Numbered from the stretch's first letter, positions 12,970-20,638 are shown. The stretch is DNA of 21,672 nt from CAZBEA01 sp964519355 (GCA_964519355.1 CAZFJW010000016.1:1-21672); one strand, 5' to 3'. The notes: generated by a model not told the origin, from the sequence alone. A program made the numbers and translations.

Positions 12970-14077
12970 TATTTTGGTATTCAGTCCCAAGAGAAAGTCC
13001 TTGACAAATTTTTCTTTTTTATTCAATATTATTAAGTACAGAATTTAGGTAAATGACTTCTTTTTATAAAAAATCTCAAAAAATAAGCCTGATTTTATTA
13101 GTCCTTCTTTTTTTGAATATTGTATTTCCTTTATTTATATCCCAGGCTCATGCTGTAGCACTTAATCAATCAGTTTTGAGATGGAATAGGCTTGCTGCAA
13201 GTACCAATGATGTTCCAATTGTTGTAATGCTTGAGGTGGCTGGTACTGCCAATGAAGACTTTGTGGATATCGATTTTGGGTCAGGCATAGGCGTCGACGG
13301 AACACCCGCAAATATTACAACAAACGTAACAGGTCTTCCAGCAGGTTGTACTTCTCTTGATGTAGGTTCTGCTGCGTCGGCAGTTTCGGGTCAGACTGTA
13401 GAATTTACTATTTCCTCTCCAGCCAATCCCCTAACTGGAACCTTGTATTGTTTTAACATTACAGCCGGTATTGATACTGCATCGGTTGGAACGTATGAAT
13501 CGACTATTAGGACAGAGGATTCAGGTCATACAGAAATTGAAAATACTCAGGTCACAAATAATTTTATAACCAACGATCAAGTTGTTGTCTCTGCTGTTGT
13601 TCCACCTACTTTTACTTTCACCCTTGGTGCAAATACCACATCGTTTACAACTGACCTTTCAACATCTACTCAAACTTCAACAACAGGGGTTACTGGTACT
13701 ATTGTTACGAATGCAGCTAACGGCTGGACGGCATATCTTAGATCTGCCAATGCTGCTTTGAATTCAACAGTAACCGGGGATACTATTGCCACAACTGGTT
13801 CGATCGACAATTCCCCATCGACCTTATCTACAGGCTCGGAAAACTACAACTTAGATGTTGATGAAACATCAGACACACAAACCAATGGTTCAATAGACGC
13901 AGAATACGATGGTGGAGCAAGTCAGGGTGGAACATTTAATTCTTCAGCCCTTGAGCCTATTGCATCTGGAACGGGTGCTACCTCAAGCTACGTCTTCACA
14001 ATGGTTGGCAAGGCCAACATCTCAGGTCTAACTCAAGCTGCAAATGACTATACAGATACTTGGACTGTCGTTGCTGC
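12688..14077 (+). repeat. Exact 269-bp direct duplication of the WxL-like domain end
   Basis: Positions 12688-12956 are identical to 13809-14077 by direct comparison. After one mismatch (12957/14078), 14 further bases match through both stop codons. Upstream of the block the two genes diverge clearly at the DNA level. Confidence 0.9.
13001..13032 (+). promoter_or_regulatory. Promoter of third WxL-like gene
   Basis: TTGACA (13001-13006) is clear. The -10 is ambiguous: CAATAT at 17-nt spacing (13024-13029) or TATTAT at 13027-13032. Confidence 0.5.
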
Positions 14078-14090
14078 GGGGAACTTCTAA
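13053..14090 (+). CDS. Secreted surface protein with WxL-like C-terminal domain (paralogue 3)
   Basis: The protein has 345 residues. The signal peptide ends at AHA before VALNQ, and the mature start ALNQSVLRWNRLAAS matches the other two paralogues. A beta-rich first domain with two Cys (PAGCTSL, LYCFN) is followed by the WxL-like domain with NAANGWTAYL and the terminal YTDTWTVVAAGNF. The C-terminal 89 residues are encoded by DNA identical to paralogue 2, whereas the first domain differs more, for example IDTASVGTYESTIRT. It has its own promoter, so the paralogues can be expressed separately. A weak AGG lies just before the ATG. Confidence 0.75.
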   Translation: MTSFYKKSQKISLILLVLLFLNIVFPLFISQAHAVALNQSVLRWNRLAASTNDVPIVVMLEVAGTANEDFVDIDFGSGIGVDGTPANITTNVTGLPAGCTSLDVGSAASAVSGQTVEFTISSPANPLTGTLYCFNITAGIDTASVGTYESTIRTEDSGHTEIENTQVTNNFITNDQVVVSAVVPPTFTFTLGANTTSFTTDLSTSTQTSTTGVTGTIVTNAANGWTAYLRSANAALNSTVTGDTIATTGSIDNSPSTLSTGSENYNLDVDETSDTQTNGSIDAEYDGGASQGGTFNSSALEPIASGTGATSSYVFTMVGKANISGLTQAANDYTDTWTVVAAGNF

Positions 14091-14106
14091 TACTGCTGCC
14101 TAGTAT

Positions 14107-14136
14107 TTGAACTTCTTTTTTAGTTAATGTTAATAT
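14107..14136 (+). promoter_or_regulatory. Promoter, leaderless start
   Basis: TTGAAC (14107-14112), an 18-nt spacer and TAATAT (14131-14136) lie 6 nt before the ATG at 14143. Confidence 0.55.
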
Positions 14137-14142
14137 ATTAGT

Positions 14143-15258
14143 ATGCGAATTTATCGAGTGATATTGGCAGGTTTGTTCGGAATTTTTCTGCTGTTTGGTT
14201 TAAGTGCTTCTCAGTTTGCGCAAGAAAAAGACTCAAAAGAGTCCATTAAGGAATCAAGCAATAAAACAACTCTTACCCCCTCTCCAACACCTCTTGTTCC
14301 GAAAGAAACTCCTCCTTCTGGCATTAATCTGACTCTTGCCCCAACATTTCTTAACCTCGTAACAGATCCAGGAGAAGAAGTAACTTCTCAAATTAAAGTA
14401 AAGAATAACAATAACTTCTCAGAATATCTCAAGATTGATATCGCAAAATTTGAGTCAGCAGAGGGTGGAGAACGACCTCTTATTTCAGAATTTACTTCCT
14501 CAGACGAATACAAGAATTGGATCTCATTCTCAGATTCTCAATTTATTCTTGATCCTAACGAAACAAAAGTAATTGATGTCACAATTCGTGCTCCCAAAGA
14601 AGCAAGTCTTGGGTATTACTATGCAATCATCGTTAACAGAACAACTCAGCAAGAAACAGTAGCCCAGGGTGCAGCTGTGGCTGGGGCGGCATCAGTTTTG
14701 GCTTTATTGGAAGTGACAAGTCCCAACGCAAAAAGAGAACTTCAACTGGTAGATTTTAAAACAAGCAAACTGTTCTACGAATACCTGCCAGCCGAATTTC
14801 AAATAACCGCAAAGAATACAGGCAATATTCATATAATTCCAAGCGGCGAAATATTTATTGATTCGATGAGACTAAAAGAAATAGGAACAATAAAAACCAA
14901 TGAAGGAAGAGGTAATGTTTTGCCCGGAACAGAGAGAGTCTATACAGTATCTTGGAGTGATTCATTTGCTGTGAGAGTTCCAAAGGAAGATGGCGGCCTT
15001 GCTGTTCGTGGGGAAAAGGGTGAAACAAAATTTGAAACAAAATTCGATTTCACCAAGGCAAATAAGTTCAGGATGGGTAAATATACAGCTCATCTGCTGA
15101 TGATTTATGACAATGGAGAGCGCGACATACCGCTTGAAGGAACTGTATCTTTTTGGGTTATTCCATGGAGAATTATCTTAAGCGTATTTTTCATTATTGC
15201 AACTCCAGCTGTAATCGTATATATATTTATGAAATGGAGGTATGGAAAAAAACGATAA
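14143..15258 (+). CDS. WxL-interacting (DUF916/DUF3324)-like membrane protein, copy 1
   Basis: The protein has 371 residues. The signal peptide (about 1-27) is followed by a polar Lys/Ser linker and a Pro-rich stretch, LTPSPTPLVPKETPPSG. A first Ig-like domain runs from LTLAPTFLNLVTDPGEEVTS to about 185. A second domain (about 190-330) contains EFQITAKNTGNIHIIPSGEI and VLPGTERVYTVSW. A C-terminal TM helix (about 340-362) ends in the basic tail KWRYGKKR. Order, size and the P-G-E and N-T-G-N-x-H motifs match Firmicutes WxL-interacting proteins, which are encoded beside WxL genes and anchor them at the cell wall. The assignment is by eye. It shares 414 identical bases with the next gene. Confidence 0.75.
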   Translation: MRIYRVILAGLFGIFLLFGLSASQFAQEKDSKESIKESSNKTTLTPSPTPLVPKETPPSGINLTLAPTFLNLVTDPGEEVTSQIKVKNNNNFSEYLKIDIAKFESAEGGERPLISEFTSSDEYKNWISFSDSQFILDPNETKVIDVTIRAPKEASLGYYYAIIVNRTTQQETVAQGAAVAGAASVLALLEVTSPNAKRELQLVDFKTSKLFYEYLPAEFQITAKNTGNIHIIPSGEIFIDSMRLKEIGTIKTNEGRGNVLPGTERVYTVSWSDSFAVRVPKEDGGLAVRGEKGETKFETKFDFTKANKFRMGKYTAHLLMIYDNGERDIPLEGTVSFWVIPWRIILSVFFIIATPAVIVYIFMKWRYGKKR

Positions 15259-15861
15259 TCGATAGTGGGTTTGAGTTTTTTGTGATATAGTATGAAGAAT
15301 ATTGCTATGAGAATATACAAGTCTTTATTAATAAGTGTCATTTCGCTTGTTCTTGTAGCAGGTTTTGTGAACTTTGCATATGCTCAGTCTGCCAAGTCTA
15401 CTGATTCAAAATCATCTTCAAAATCTGAAAGTGATGATTCTAAATTAACCCCCTCTCCAACACCTCTTGTTCCGAAAGAAACTCCTCCTTCTGGCATTAA
15501 TCTGACTCTTGCCCCAACATTTCTTAACCTCGTAACAGATCCAGGAGAAGAAGTAACTTCTCAAATTAAAGTAAAGAATAACAATAACTTCTCAGAATAT
15601 CTCAAGATTGATATCGCAAAATTTGAGTCAGCAGAGGGTGGAGAACGACCTCTTATTTCAGAATTTACTTCCTCAGACGAATACAAGAATTGGATCTCAT
15701 TCTCAGATTCTCAATTTATTCTTGATCCTAACGAAACAAAAGTAATTGATGTCACAATTCGTGCTCCCAAAGAAGCAAGTCTTGGGTATTACTATGCAAT
15801 CATCGTTAACAGAACAACTCAGCAAGAAACAGTAGCCCAGGGTGCAGCTGTGGCTGGGGCG
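14275..15861 (+). repeat. Exact 414-bp direct duplication of the first Ig-like domain
   Basis: Positions 14275-14688 and 15448-15861 are identical base for base. The block covers the Pro-rich linker and the whole first domain. The signal peptides upstream and the second domains downstream differ. Confidence 0.92.
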
Positions 15862-16440
15862 CCTGCCATCCTGACACTCCTTGAAGTAAGAAGCGAAAAC
15901 GCAAAAAGAGAACTTCAACTGGTAGATTTTAAAACTAAAAAATTCTTTTACGAATATCTCCCCGCTGAATTTGAAGTAAGGGTTAAGAACACCGGAAATA
16001 TTCATATCACGCCAACGGGTGATATCTTTATTGATTCAGTTCGAGCAAAAGATGTTGGAATTTTACGAGCAAATGAAGGAAGGGGTAATGTCCTGCCAGG
16101 AACAGAGAGAGTGTATACAGTATCTTGGAGTGACGGATTTGCTGTTAAGACTGTACAGGAGGAGAACGGGCAGGTAATAAAAGATAAAGATGGACAGGCA
16201 AAACTCAAAACAAAATTCGATTTCACCAAGGCAAACAAGTTCAGGATGGGTAAATATACAGCAAGTGTTCTATTGGTTTATGACAATGGAGAGCGCGACA
16301 TACCACTTGAAGGAACTGTTACGTTTTGGGTAATTCCTTGGAAGATGCTCCTTGTTGGTGGTATTATTCTTATCTTTGCAATTCTCGGAATCAAAAACAC
16401 AGTCATCACAAATCTTAAGAAGATATTCGGTAAGAGATAA
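15307..16440 (+). CDS. WxL-interacting (DUF916/DUF3324)-like membrane protein, copy 2
   Basis: The protein has 377 residues with the same layout as copy 1: signal peptide, Ser/Lys linker, Pro-rich stretch, first Ig-like domain (identical DNA), second domain with EFEVRVKNTGNIHITPTGDI and VLPGTERVYTVSW, TM helix and basic end. The start at 15307 (MRIYKSLL) aligns with MRIYRVIL of copy 1; an ATG at 15292 directly abuts a TATAGT box (15286-15291) and would precede the expected transcription start. Its second domain has a longer charged insert (QEENGQVIKDKDGQAK). The stop TAA overlaps the next ATG by one base, so it heads a three-gene operon. Confidence 0.75.
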   Translation: MRIYKSLLISVISLVLVAGFVNFAYAQSAKSTDSKSSSKSESDDSKLTPSPTPLVPKETPPSGINLTLAPTFLNLVTDPGEEVTSQIKVKNNNNFSEYLKIDIAKFESAEGGERPLISEFTSSDEYKNWISFSDSQFILDPNETKVIDVTIRAPKEASLGYYYAIIVNRTTQQETVAQGAAVAGAPAILTLLEVRSENAKRELQLVDFKTKKFFYEYLPAEFEVRVKNTGNIHITPTGDIFIDSVRAKDVGILRANEGRGNVLPGTERVYTVSWSDGFAVKTVQEENGQVIKDKDGQAKLKTKFDFTKANKFRMGKYTASVLLVYDNGERDIPLEGTVTFWVIPWKMLLVGGIILIFAILGIKNTVITNLKKIFGKR

Positions 16441-17357
16441 TGCTCCATCGTGCTCAACTCTTTACAATAGTTTTATTTTTGTTTTTTTTCCTGTTTGCTG
16501 AGGTTAATCCCTCAATTGCATCTACGAAGGGGATTACTGTTTCACCTGCATTTACAGAAGTTATCCTTAAAAAAGGTGAATCTAAAGTAGCAGAAGTTAC
16601 AATCCAGAACAACACAAAAGAGACAGTTACTTTTGAATTATTTCCTTTGGATTTTAGACAAGGCGGGGATTTTGGTGAAATTAGTTTTTTGGGTCAGGAT
16701 TCAGAGTCTTATTCATACTCACTTGCCTCCTTTCTGTCACTTGAAACAAGCCAGGTAACTGTGGAAGCAGGCGGGAGTGAACAGATAAAAGTAACTGTGG
16801 AAGATCGTGAAAGCCTTTCACCTGGTGGTCACTATGCTGCGGTAGTTGGAAGAATTGTTCAAGAGAATGATAAATCAGACAACACGATAATTTCACCTTC
16901 CGTATCTTCATTGATTCTGGTTCGAAAGGTAGGAGGAGAAAGATTTAATATTAATCTTCTCGATAATAACTGGCCAAAGGGAATCGCTTTTTCATATCCT
17001 CAAAATACATTATTAAAAATGCAGAATGAAGGAAATGTGCATCTGATTCCATATGGAACTTTCGAAGTAAAAGATATGTTCGGAAGAGTGCTTTATTCTG
17101 GAATAATCAACAGCTCTTCACATATTATTTTGCCCGAGTCACGAAGGTATATTCAGGCAGATGTTCGTTCTCGGTCATTTAGTTATCCAATTTCCATAAA
17201 TGAGATAGTCATAAAAGGTGAAGATTCCATTAAAAAGACTAGTTATTCTCAGCGAGGAACTTTTCTCTACGTAAATCCAATCGCATTGGTTTTTTTGGGA
17301 TTTCTAGTGCTTTTAGTCGTGATACGAATTGGAAAGTATAAAAAGAGAAAACAATGA
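16440..17357 (+). CDS. Third WxL-interacting-like membrane protein (divergent)
   Basis: The protein has 305 residues. The signal peptide (about 1-27, ending SIA) is followed by GITVSPAFTEVILKKGESKV and an Ig-like domain including VTIQNNTKETVTFELFPLDF and SPGGHYAAVVGRI. A second domain has LLKMQNEGNVHLIPYGTFEV. A C-terminal TM helix (about 278-297) ends in RIGKYKKRKQ. The same N-x-G-N-V-H-L-x-P-x-G motif as in copies 1 and 2 links it to the same family, but overall it is divergent and shorter. It overlaps the preceding gene by 1 nt (TAATG) and the next by 4 nt (ATGA), so translation is probably coupled. Confidence 0.7.
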   Translation: MLHRAQLFTIVLFLFFFLFAEVNPSIASTKGITVSPAFTEVILKKGESKVAEVTIQNNTKETVTFELFPLDFRQGGDFGEISFLGQDSESYSYSLASFLSLETSQVTVEAGGSEQIKVTVEDRESLSPGGHYAAVVGRIVQENDKSDNTIISPSVSSLILVRKVGGERFNINLLDNNWPKGIAFSYPQNTLLKMQNEGNVHLIPYGTFEVKDMFGRVLYSGIINSSSHIILPESRRYIQADVRSRSFSYPISINEIVIKGEDSIKKTSYSQRGTFLYVNPIALVFLGFLVLLVVIRIGKYKKRKQ

Positions 17358-17947
17358 AAAAGAAATATATAGCATTAATTGTATTTATTATTTGTTTATT
17401 AATCGGAATTGGCGTGTATTTGGCAACGAGTATAAAGCCTTCAATAAATCAAGATGGACAGCTTTCAGAACGTTCCAAACAATTTCTTGAAAATCGAAAG
17501 AAAAATAACTCAGATGAGGGATGGCGAGATGTAAATTTTGAGAAGAAAAGAATGACAGATGGTGAGCTTGAGAATAATCACGTCACAATAGATAATTGCT
17601 ATCGATTGAAAGTTCCATTTGGTGTTTCACGAGAAGAAGAGCGCGATACTTGTACTTATGCATTATTTTTGGAGCCAACTGGGCTGCTTGTTGTTTCGTA
17701 TAAAGACTCGAGCGAAAAGAGCGTTGAATCTATTTCAGGAGTGATCATGAGGCGACAAAAAGAAACGGAGTATAAAGAGCGTCAAAGTGAATCTTTTGTA
17801 GTATTTAGAAAAAATGCATCAGAATACGAATCTAGCGCTTTTATAATACGAAACAATAAAATACTAACCATTAGTCTTTCTATCTCCTCAAATGAGGATT
17901 TTGATTCAAAATTTGATGAAATATTAAAGGGTATAGAGCTATTCTAA
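17354..17947 (+). CDS. Membrane-anchored hypothetical protein, end of surface operon
   Basis: This 197-residue protein is not recognised. One N-terminal membrane helix (about 4-24, IALIVFIICLLIGIGVYLA) is followed by a charged linker and an alpha/beta outer domain with two Cys (DNCYRLKVPFGV, RDTCTYALFLEP) that may pair. The domain ends in a strand-helix unit, KILTISLSISSNEDFDSKFD. The pattern loosely resembles PsbP-like or other small extracytoplasmic alpha/beta domains, but I do not claim homology. The ATGA overlap with the upstream gene places it in the same operon, suggesting a role at the same surface structure. The facing gene on the other strand ends only 19 nt away. Confidence 0.65.
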   Translation: MKKKYIALIVFIICLLIGIGVYLATSIKPSINQDGQLSERSKQFLENRKKNNSDEGWRDVNFEKKRMTDGELENNHVTIDNCYRLKVPFGVSREEERDTCTYALFLEPTGLLVVSYKDSSEKSVESISGVIMRRQKETEYKERQSESFVVFRKNASEYESSAFIIRNNKILTISLSISSNEDFDSKFDEILKGIELF

Positions 17948-17966
17948 TTATTTAGAGAGAGTATTG

Positions 17967-19055
17967 CTAAAAACTTCCAGAAGCGATAAGTGTGAGCGTA
18001 TCAGAGTAATCGTTAGATGCAGGAGTAAGATTAGACGGTTTGGCTTTAATGAGTACGCTTGCTCTCCCTCCTGTTACTGGTACATTTGAAGAGCTGTAAA
18101 GTGCACGAATAGTTGTATCAACCACTCCGACATTGTCGCTTGCCGTATTGTAAGGGGCAGAGGCTGAAAGAGGACCTCCTGAGGCTTGTGTTGCGGTGCT
18201 ACTTCGAATTCCATAACCCTCAGATGCTCCAGACAAGTCAGTAGTTGTTGAGGATATGGTATAACCTTGGACAGTTGAGTATAGACCTGAGTTTGTACCA
18301 TAGATATAAACAAACCCTCCATTAAGCGCATTTGTATCCAAATCGATCCATATTTTATCTGCTGCCGTATTTACTGATCCCAGGGCAAGATCACCAAAAG
18401 CTACTGAATAAGGGGGTGGGGTTTCAGTGTCAGATGAGGAGACATCAATATCAAATGTTAGTGAAGGCTGAACTGTTGCGGCACTGTCTGTCGGACCATA
18501 TCCTGTTTGGGTAAAACTTCCTTGCCGGGCTGCTACTTTTACTGTGTATGTTGTTCCAGGAGAAAGACCTATAATTTCAAACCCGCTGCCACCACCCCAT
18601 GCGGTATATGTTTGCCAATCGTCATCATTCAGCTGATTCGCAATTGTATGATCGTTTTGTATATATTTTGTATCACTAACGAATGCATCAGAAGATATCG
18701 AAATAGCAAATTCTGTATCGTCAGGATTTGATCCAGAGTTTATAATAAGCAATAGTTTGTTATAGTAACTGGCAGGGTTACTAATGACAGGCGCAGGGGG
18801 TACATTTGCTTGTTGAGTGAAGTTAAGACCAGAGCCTATAGAATATGTATTTGAATCACTTTTTCCAGTGTCTGCTTCACCCAATACTCCATTGACAGAA
18901 TAGTTTGTTGATGAAGAGCTTGCAGTGCCTCCTGCTCCAAACCCATACTCCATAAGTTCATAGCTATTTGATGCTGGCCCTGCCAGCACAGAAGCAGAGA
19001 AGCTAACAAACACAAAACATAACAGAACAAATACAATAAAAGTTTTTTTAAGCAT
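17967..19055 (-). CDS. Secreted protein with FnIII-like domain and WxL-like C-terminus
   Basis: The protein has 362 residues. The signal peptide (about 1-25, ending VLA) is followed by a Gly/Ser-rich N-terminal module (YGFGAGGTASSSSTNYSVNG). A fibronectin type III-like domain (about 88-195) runs from NVPPAPVISNP to GLSPGTTYTVKVAARQG. The C-terminal domain starts at LTFDIDV and ends ASNDYSDTLTLIASGSF, matching the closing strand of the three WxL-like paralogues (NDYTDTWTVVAAGNF), again with a terminal Phe. It is a more distant member of the same display family, on the opposite strand and convergent with the surface operon. It ends in TAG. No clear promoter is visible beyond a TACAAT box 21 nt upstream of the ATG. 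Confidence 0.7.
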   Translation of the reverse strand: MLKKTFIVFVLLCFVFVSFSASVLAGPASNSYELMEYGFGAGGTASSSSTNYSVNGVLGEADTGKSDSNTYSIGSGLNFTQQANVPPAPVISNPASYYNKLLLIINSGSNPDDTEFAISISSDAFVSDTKYIQNDHTIANQLNDDDWQTYTAWGGGSGFEIIGLSPGTTYTVKVAARQGSFTQTGYGPTDSAATVQPSLTFDIDVSSSDTETPPPYSVAFGDLALGSVNTAADKIWIDLDTNALNGGFVYIYGTNSGLYSTVQGYTISSTTTDLSGASEGYGIRSSTATQASGGPLSASAPYNTASDNVGVVDTTIRALYSSSNVPVTGGRASVLIKAKPSNLTPASNDYSDTLTLIASGSF

Positions 19056-19375
19056 ACGATAATTTCTTTATTTTCTATTGTATCTGGAAAACTGCAAAAT
19101 TAGCAATATTGAAGCTGAATTTAAGTACTATAACTGCTAAATTCTTAATAAATATGCACGTGAATCTAAAAAGCAAAGAATAGCCATATATATCAATAAA
19201 ATCTATCAAACGAGCTGAATAGCAATTTAAATAGCATTCTGCTAAATTCAGGCACAAATATTTACATTAAAAAAGTGCAAAGATTATATGAAAGAAGACT
19301 AAAAGCTCAGAAAATCGCATCGAAGTTTGTTCATGCTCAAGACAAAATGATTAGCATTGATGCTCTATGATGCAC
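19056..19375. other. AT-rich intergenic region, no gene recognised
   Basis: This stretch holds no convincing gene. CTGCTAAATTC occurs twice, near 19134 and 19242. A plus-strand reading frame without an ATG before its far end runs to a TGA near 19370 and could be a gene remnant; its end includes VQRLYERRLKAQKIASKF. The short palindrome AGCATTGATGCT lies near 19353. It contains the upstream region of the minus-strand surface gene and the end of the GC-rich minus-strand cassette. Confidence 0.4.
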
Positions 19376-19705
19376 TTATTGAGGTTTTTCTACTAATTTT
19401 GGCCGGAAGGGCGGGGATAGAACCCGCACCTCCCGGAATAGTTTATTCCCCTCGCTTCGCGAGGAGGTCTGGTCACAAAAGGTGCTGAAGTAGCAAGACT
19501 GTCCCAACTGCACATGTGGGCAGCGACAAGACGGCACATTTACATACTTCTTGGCCTCATCTCCTCTTACCATGCGAAATTCAGAGAAGCGGATAGCTAC
19601 CACGATCTCCTTACCATCAATGAAGCGGATAAGGTGAATCGCCGAAACTGCTGCTCCACAGCAGGCCAGCACGAGAAGCCCCCAGAGGAGCAGGCTGATG
19701 AGCAT
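19376..19705 (-). CDS. Small membrane-anchored Cys-containing protein (cassette D, last gene)
   Basis: This 109-residue protein is not recognised. The N-terminus MLISLLLWGLLVLACCGAAV is a membrane helix or signal sequence. A short beta-like segment (DGKEIVVAIRFSEFRMVRGD) and a Cys-containing part (PSCRCPHVQLGQSCYFSTFC) follow, with a basic Pro-rich end. AAAGGA 7 nt upstream supports the ATG at 19705. The 3' end encodes two strong hairpins, CCTCGC-GAA-GCGAGG and a longer one at 19403-19436. The C-terminal part could be non-coding structure read through by chance, so the exact end is less sure than the start. Confidence 0.5.
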   Translation of the reverse strand: MLISLLLWGLLVLACCGAAVSAIHLIRFIDGKEIVVAIRFSEFRMVRGDEAKKYVNVPSCRCPHVQLGQSCYFSTFCDQTSSRSEGNKLFREVRVLSPPFRPKLVEKPQ

Positions 19706-19720
19706 TTCAGTATCCTTTCA

Positions 19721-19760
19721 GAAACTTGTATCCTTCGGCAAGTTTCCCGCAAGTTGCGGG
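19721..19760 (-). promoter_or_regulatory. Two adjoining intercistronic hairpins in cassette D
   Basis: GAAACTTG (19721-19728) pairs with CAAGTTTC (19739-19746). CCCGCA (19746-19751) pairs with TGCGGG (19755-19760). The two stems share base 19746, so they stack or compete. They lie between the genes at 19785 and 19705 in a spacer of about 80 nt and may control processing or translation of the last gene. Confidence 0.5.
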
Positions 19761-19784
19761 ACGAGTAGGATTTGGTTTGTGAAT

Positions 19785-20084
19785 TTATGCCCCCTGGGTT
19801 GTTCCTTGGCGATTAAACCGCTTCAGAACCCAGTCGATAGATACCTGGGTGAGCCAGTACTCTGCGTAGACTGCCAGAATCGCCCCGCCATACGCGATGT
19901 AGAGCGCAAGCGATTCGTCAGCTACACTTCGGTAAACCCACACCATCATCGGTACTTCTGCGCACACGGCGAGCGTGAACGCAAGTTTGGACAGGATCCA
20001 GGCTCCCTTTCTTTTTGCGAAGTGGTCGGCTAAGACCACAAGCATCAGAATCGGAAGCGGTACGAGGAAGAGAAGTGCTGTCAT
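19785..20084 (-). CDS. Small multi-pass membrane protein (cassette D, gene 3)
   Basis: This 99-residue protein is not recognised. Three hydrophobic segments are visible: ALLFLVPLPILMLVVLA (about 3-19), ILSKLAFTLAVCAEVPMMVWV (about 30-50) and LALYIAYGGAILAVYAEYWL (about 59-78), followed by a basic tail. The start codon overlaps the stop of the preceding gene as ATGA, so translation is coupled. The size and three-helix pattern are the same as for the neighbouring gene, which suggests partner subunits or an old duplication without clear sequence identity. Confidence 0.6.
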   Translation of the reverse strand: MTALLFLVPLPILMLVVLADHFAKRKGAWILSKLAFTLAVCAEVPMMVWVYRSVADESLALYIAYGGAILAVYAEYWLTQVSIDWVLKRFNRQGTTQGA

Positions 20085-20371
20085 GAGTTGCTACTCTTGA
20101 GCTTTGCGAACTTCTGTCGGACTTTGCCGCTTACTACGAGCGTGACGCCGGTAGAAACGGTAAGGAAGATGACATCAAGGAGCAGAACTCCCCACCAGTT
20201 GGCATGGAGGAATATCCAGCCCAGATGAGAGAGAACTGATATGATGGCACCGAGCTTGATGAACCGAAGGCTTACCATCCTGTCTTTCTTGTCACTCACC
20301 CAATAAAGGATGGAGTAACTCCAAAGCCAGGAGATGCCCCAGAAGGTGGTCATCAGAAGAACAAAAGGCAC
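20081..20371 (-). CDS. Small multi-pass membrane protein (cassette D, gene 2)
   Basis: This 96-residue protein is not recognised. Hydrophobic segments are FVLLMTTFWGISWLWSYSIL (about 3-22), LGAIISVLSHLGWIFLHAN (about 40-58) and WGVLLLDVIFLTVSTGVTLV (about 60-79), with a basic Lys/Arg loop between the first two and a basic end (KVRQKFAKLK). It is rich in Trp. GTG at 20371 has AAGGA 5 nt upstream. The spacer before it carries GTCCG (20390-20394) / CGGAC (20401-20405). It overlaps the next gene by 4 nt. Confidence 0.6.
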   Translation of the reverse strand: MPFVLLMTTFWGISWLWSYSILYWVSDKKDRMVSLRFIKLGAIISVLSHLGWIFLHANWWGVLLLDVIFLTVSTGVTLVVSGKVRQKFAKLKSSNS

Positions 20372-20438
20372 GGGATTCCTTTCTTTCAGGTCCGAATTGA
20401 CGGACTTATTGTTTGTCTTTTGGTGCTGTTTGCGATAT

Positions 20439-20618
20439 TCAGGTGAAATACCCGAATTTAATCGCGTTTGCGCACCAGAGCAGTAAGTCGGTGAGAATTA
20501 GGGCGACGATGAATCCTGGAGTTTCTTCTTCGGAAAGAGGTCCGCTCAGGATTCGAAAGCTCGTGAGAGCAAAAAGCATGATCCCTATTGCGTAGGCAAG
20601 GATCTCTACGTAGAGCAT
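20439..20618 (-). CDS. 59-residue two-helix membrane protein (cassette D, gene 1)
   Basis: The protein has 59 residues and is not recognised. It has two hydrophobic segments, EILAYAIGIMLFALTSF and FIVALILTDLLLWCANAI, joined by a short acidic loop (SGPLSEEETPG), a typical helical hairpin in the membrane. The ATG has a perfect AGGAGG with 5-nt spacing. The start region reads CTCTACGTAGAG, a 12-bp palindrome just after the ATG. It is preceded by a long hairpin in the leader (20639-20668) and begins the four-gene membrane operon of cassette D. It ends in TGA. Confidence 0.65.
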   Translation of the reverse strand: MLYVEILAYAIGIMLFALTSFRILSGPLSEEETPGFIVALILTDLLLWCANAIKFGYFT

Positions 20619-20638
20619 TTCTCCTCCTAAGCGTGTTG

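Noticed and set aside
19195..19370. Plus-strand reading frame of about 55 codons in the AT-rich gap
   Set aside because: There is no start codon in a useful place, no promoter or ribosome-binding site, and the composition resembles the surrounding AT-rich DNA.
19395..19440. tRNA or tmRNA 3' end on the minus strand
   Set aside because: The T-arm-like hairpin and CCA are present, but there is no anticodon arm, D-arm or distant acceptor partner; the stem pairs locally.
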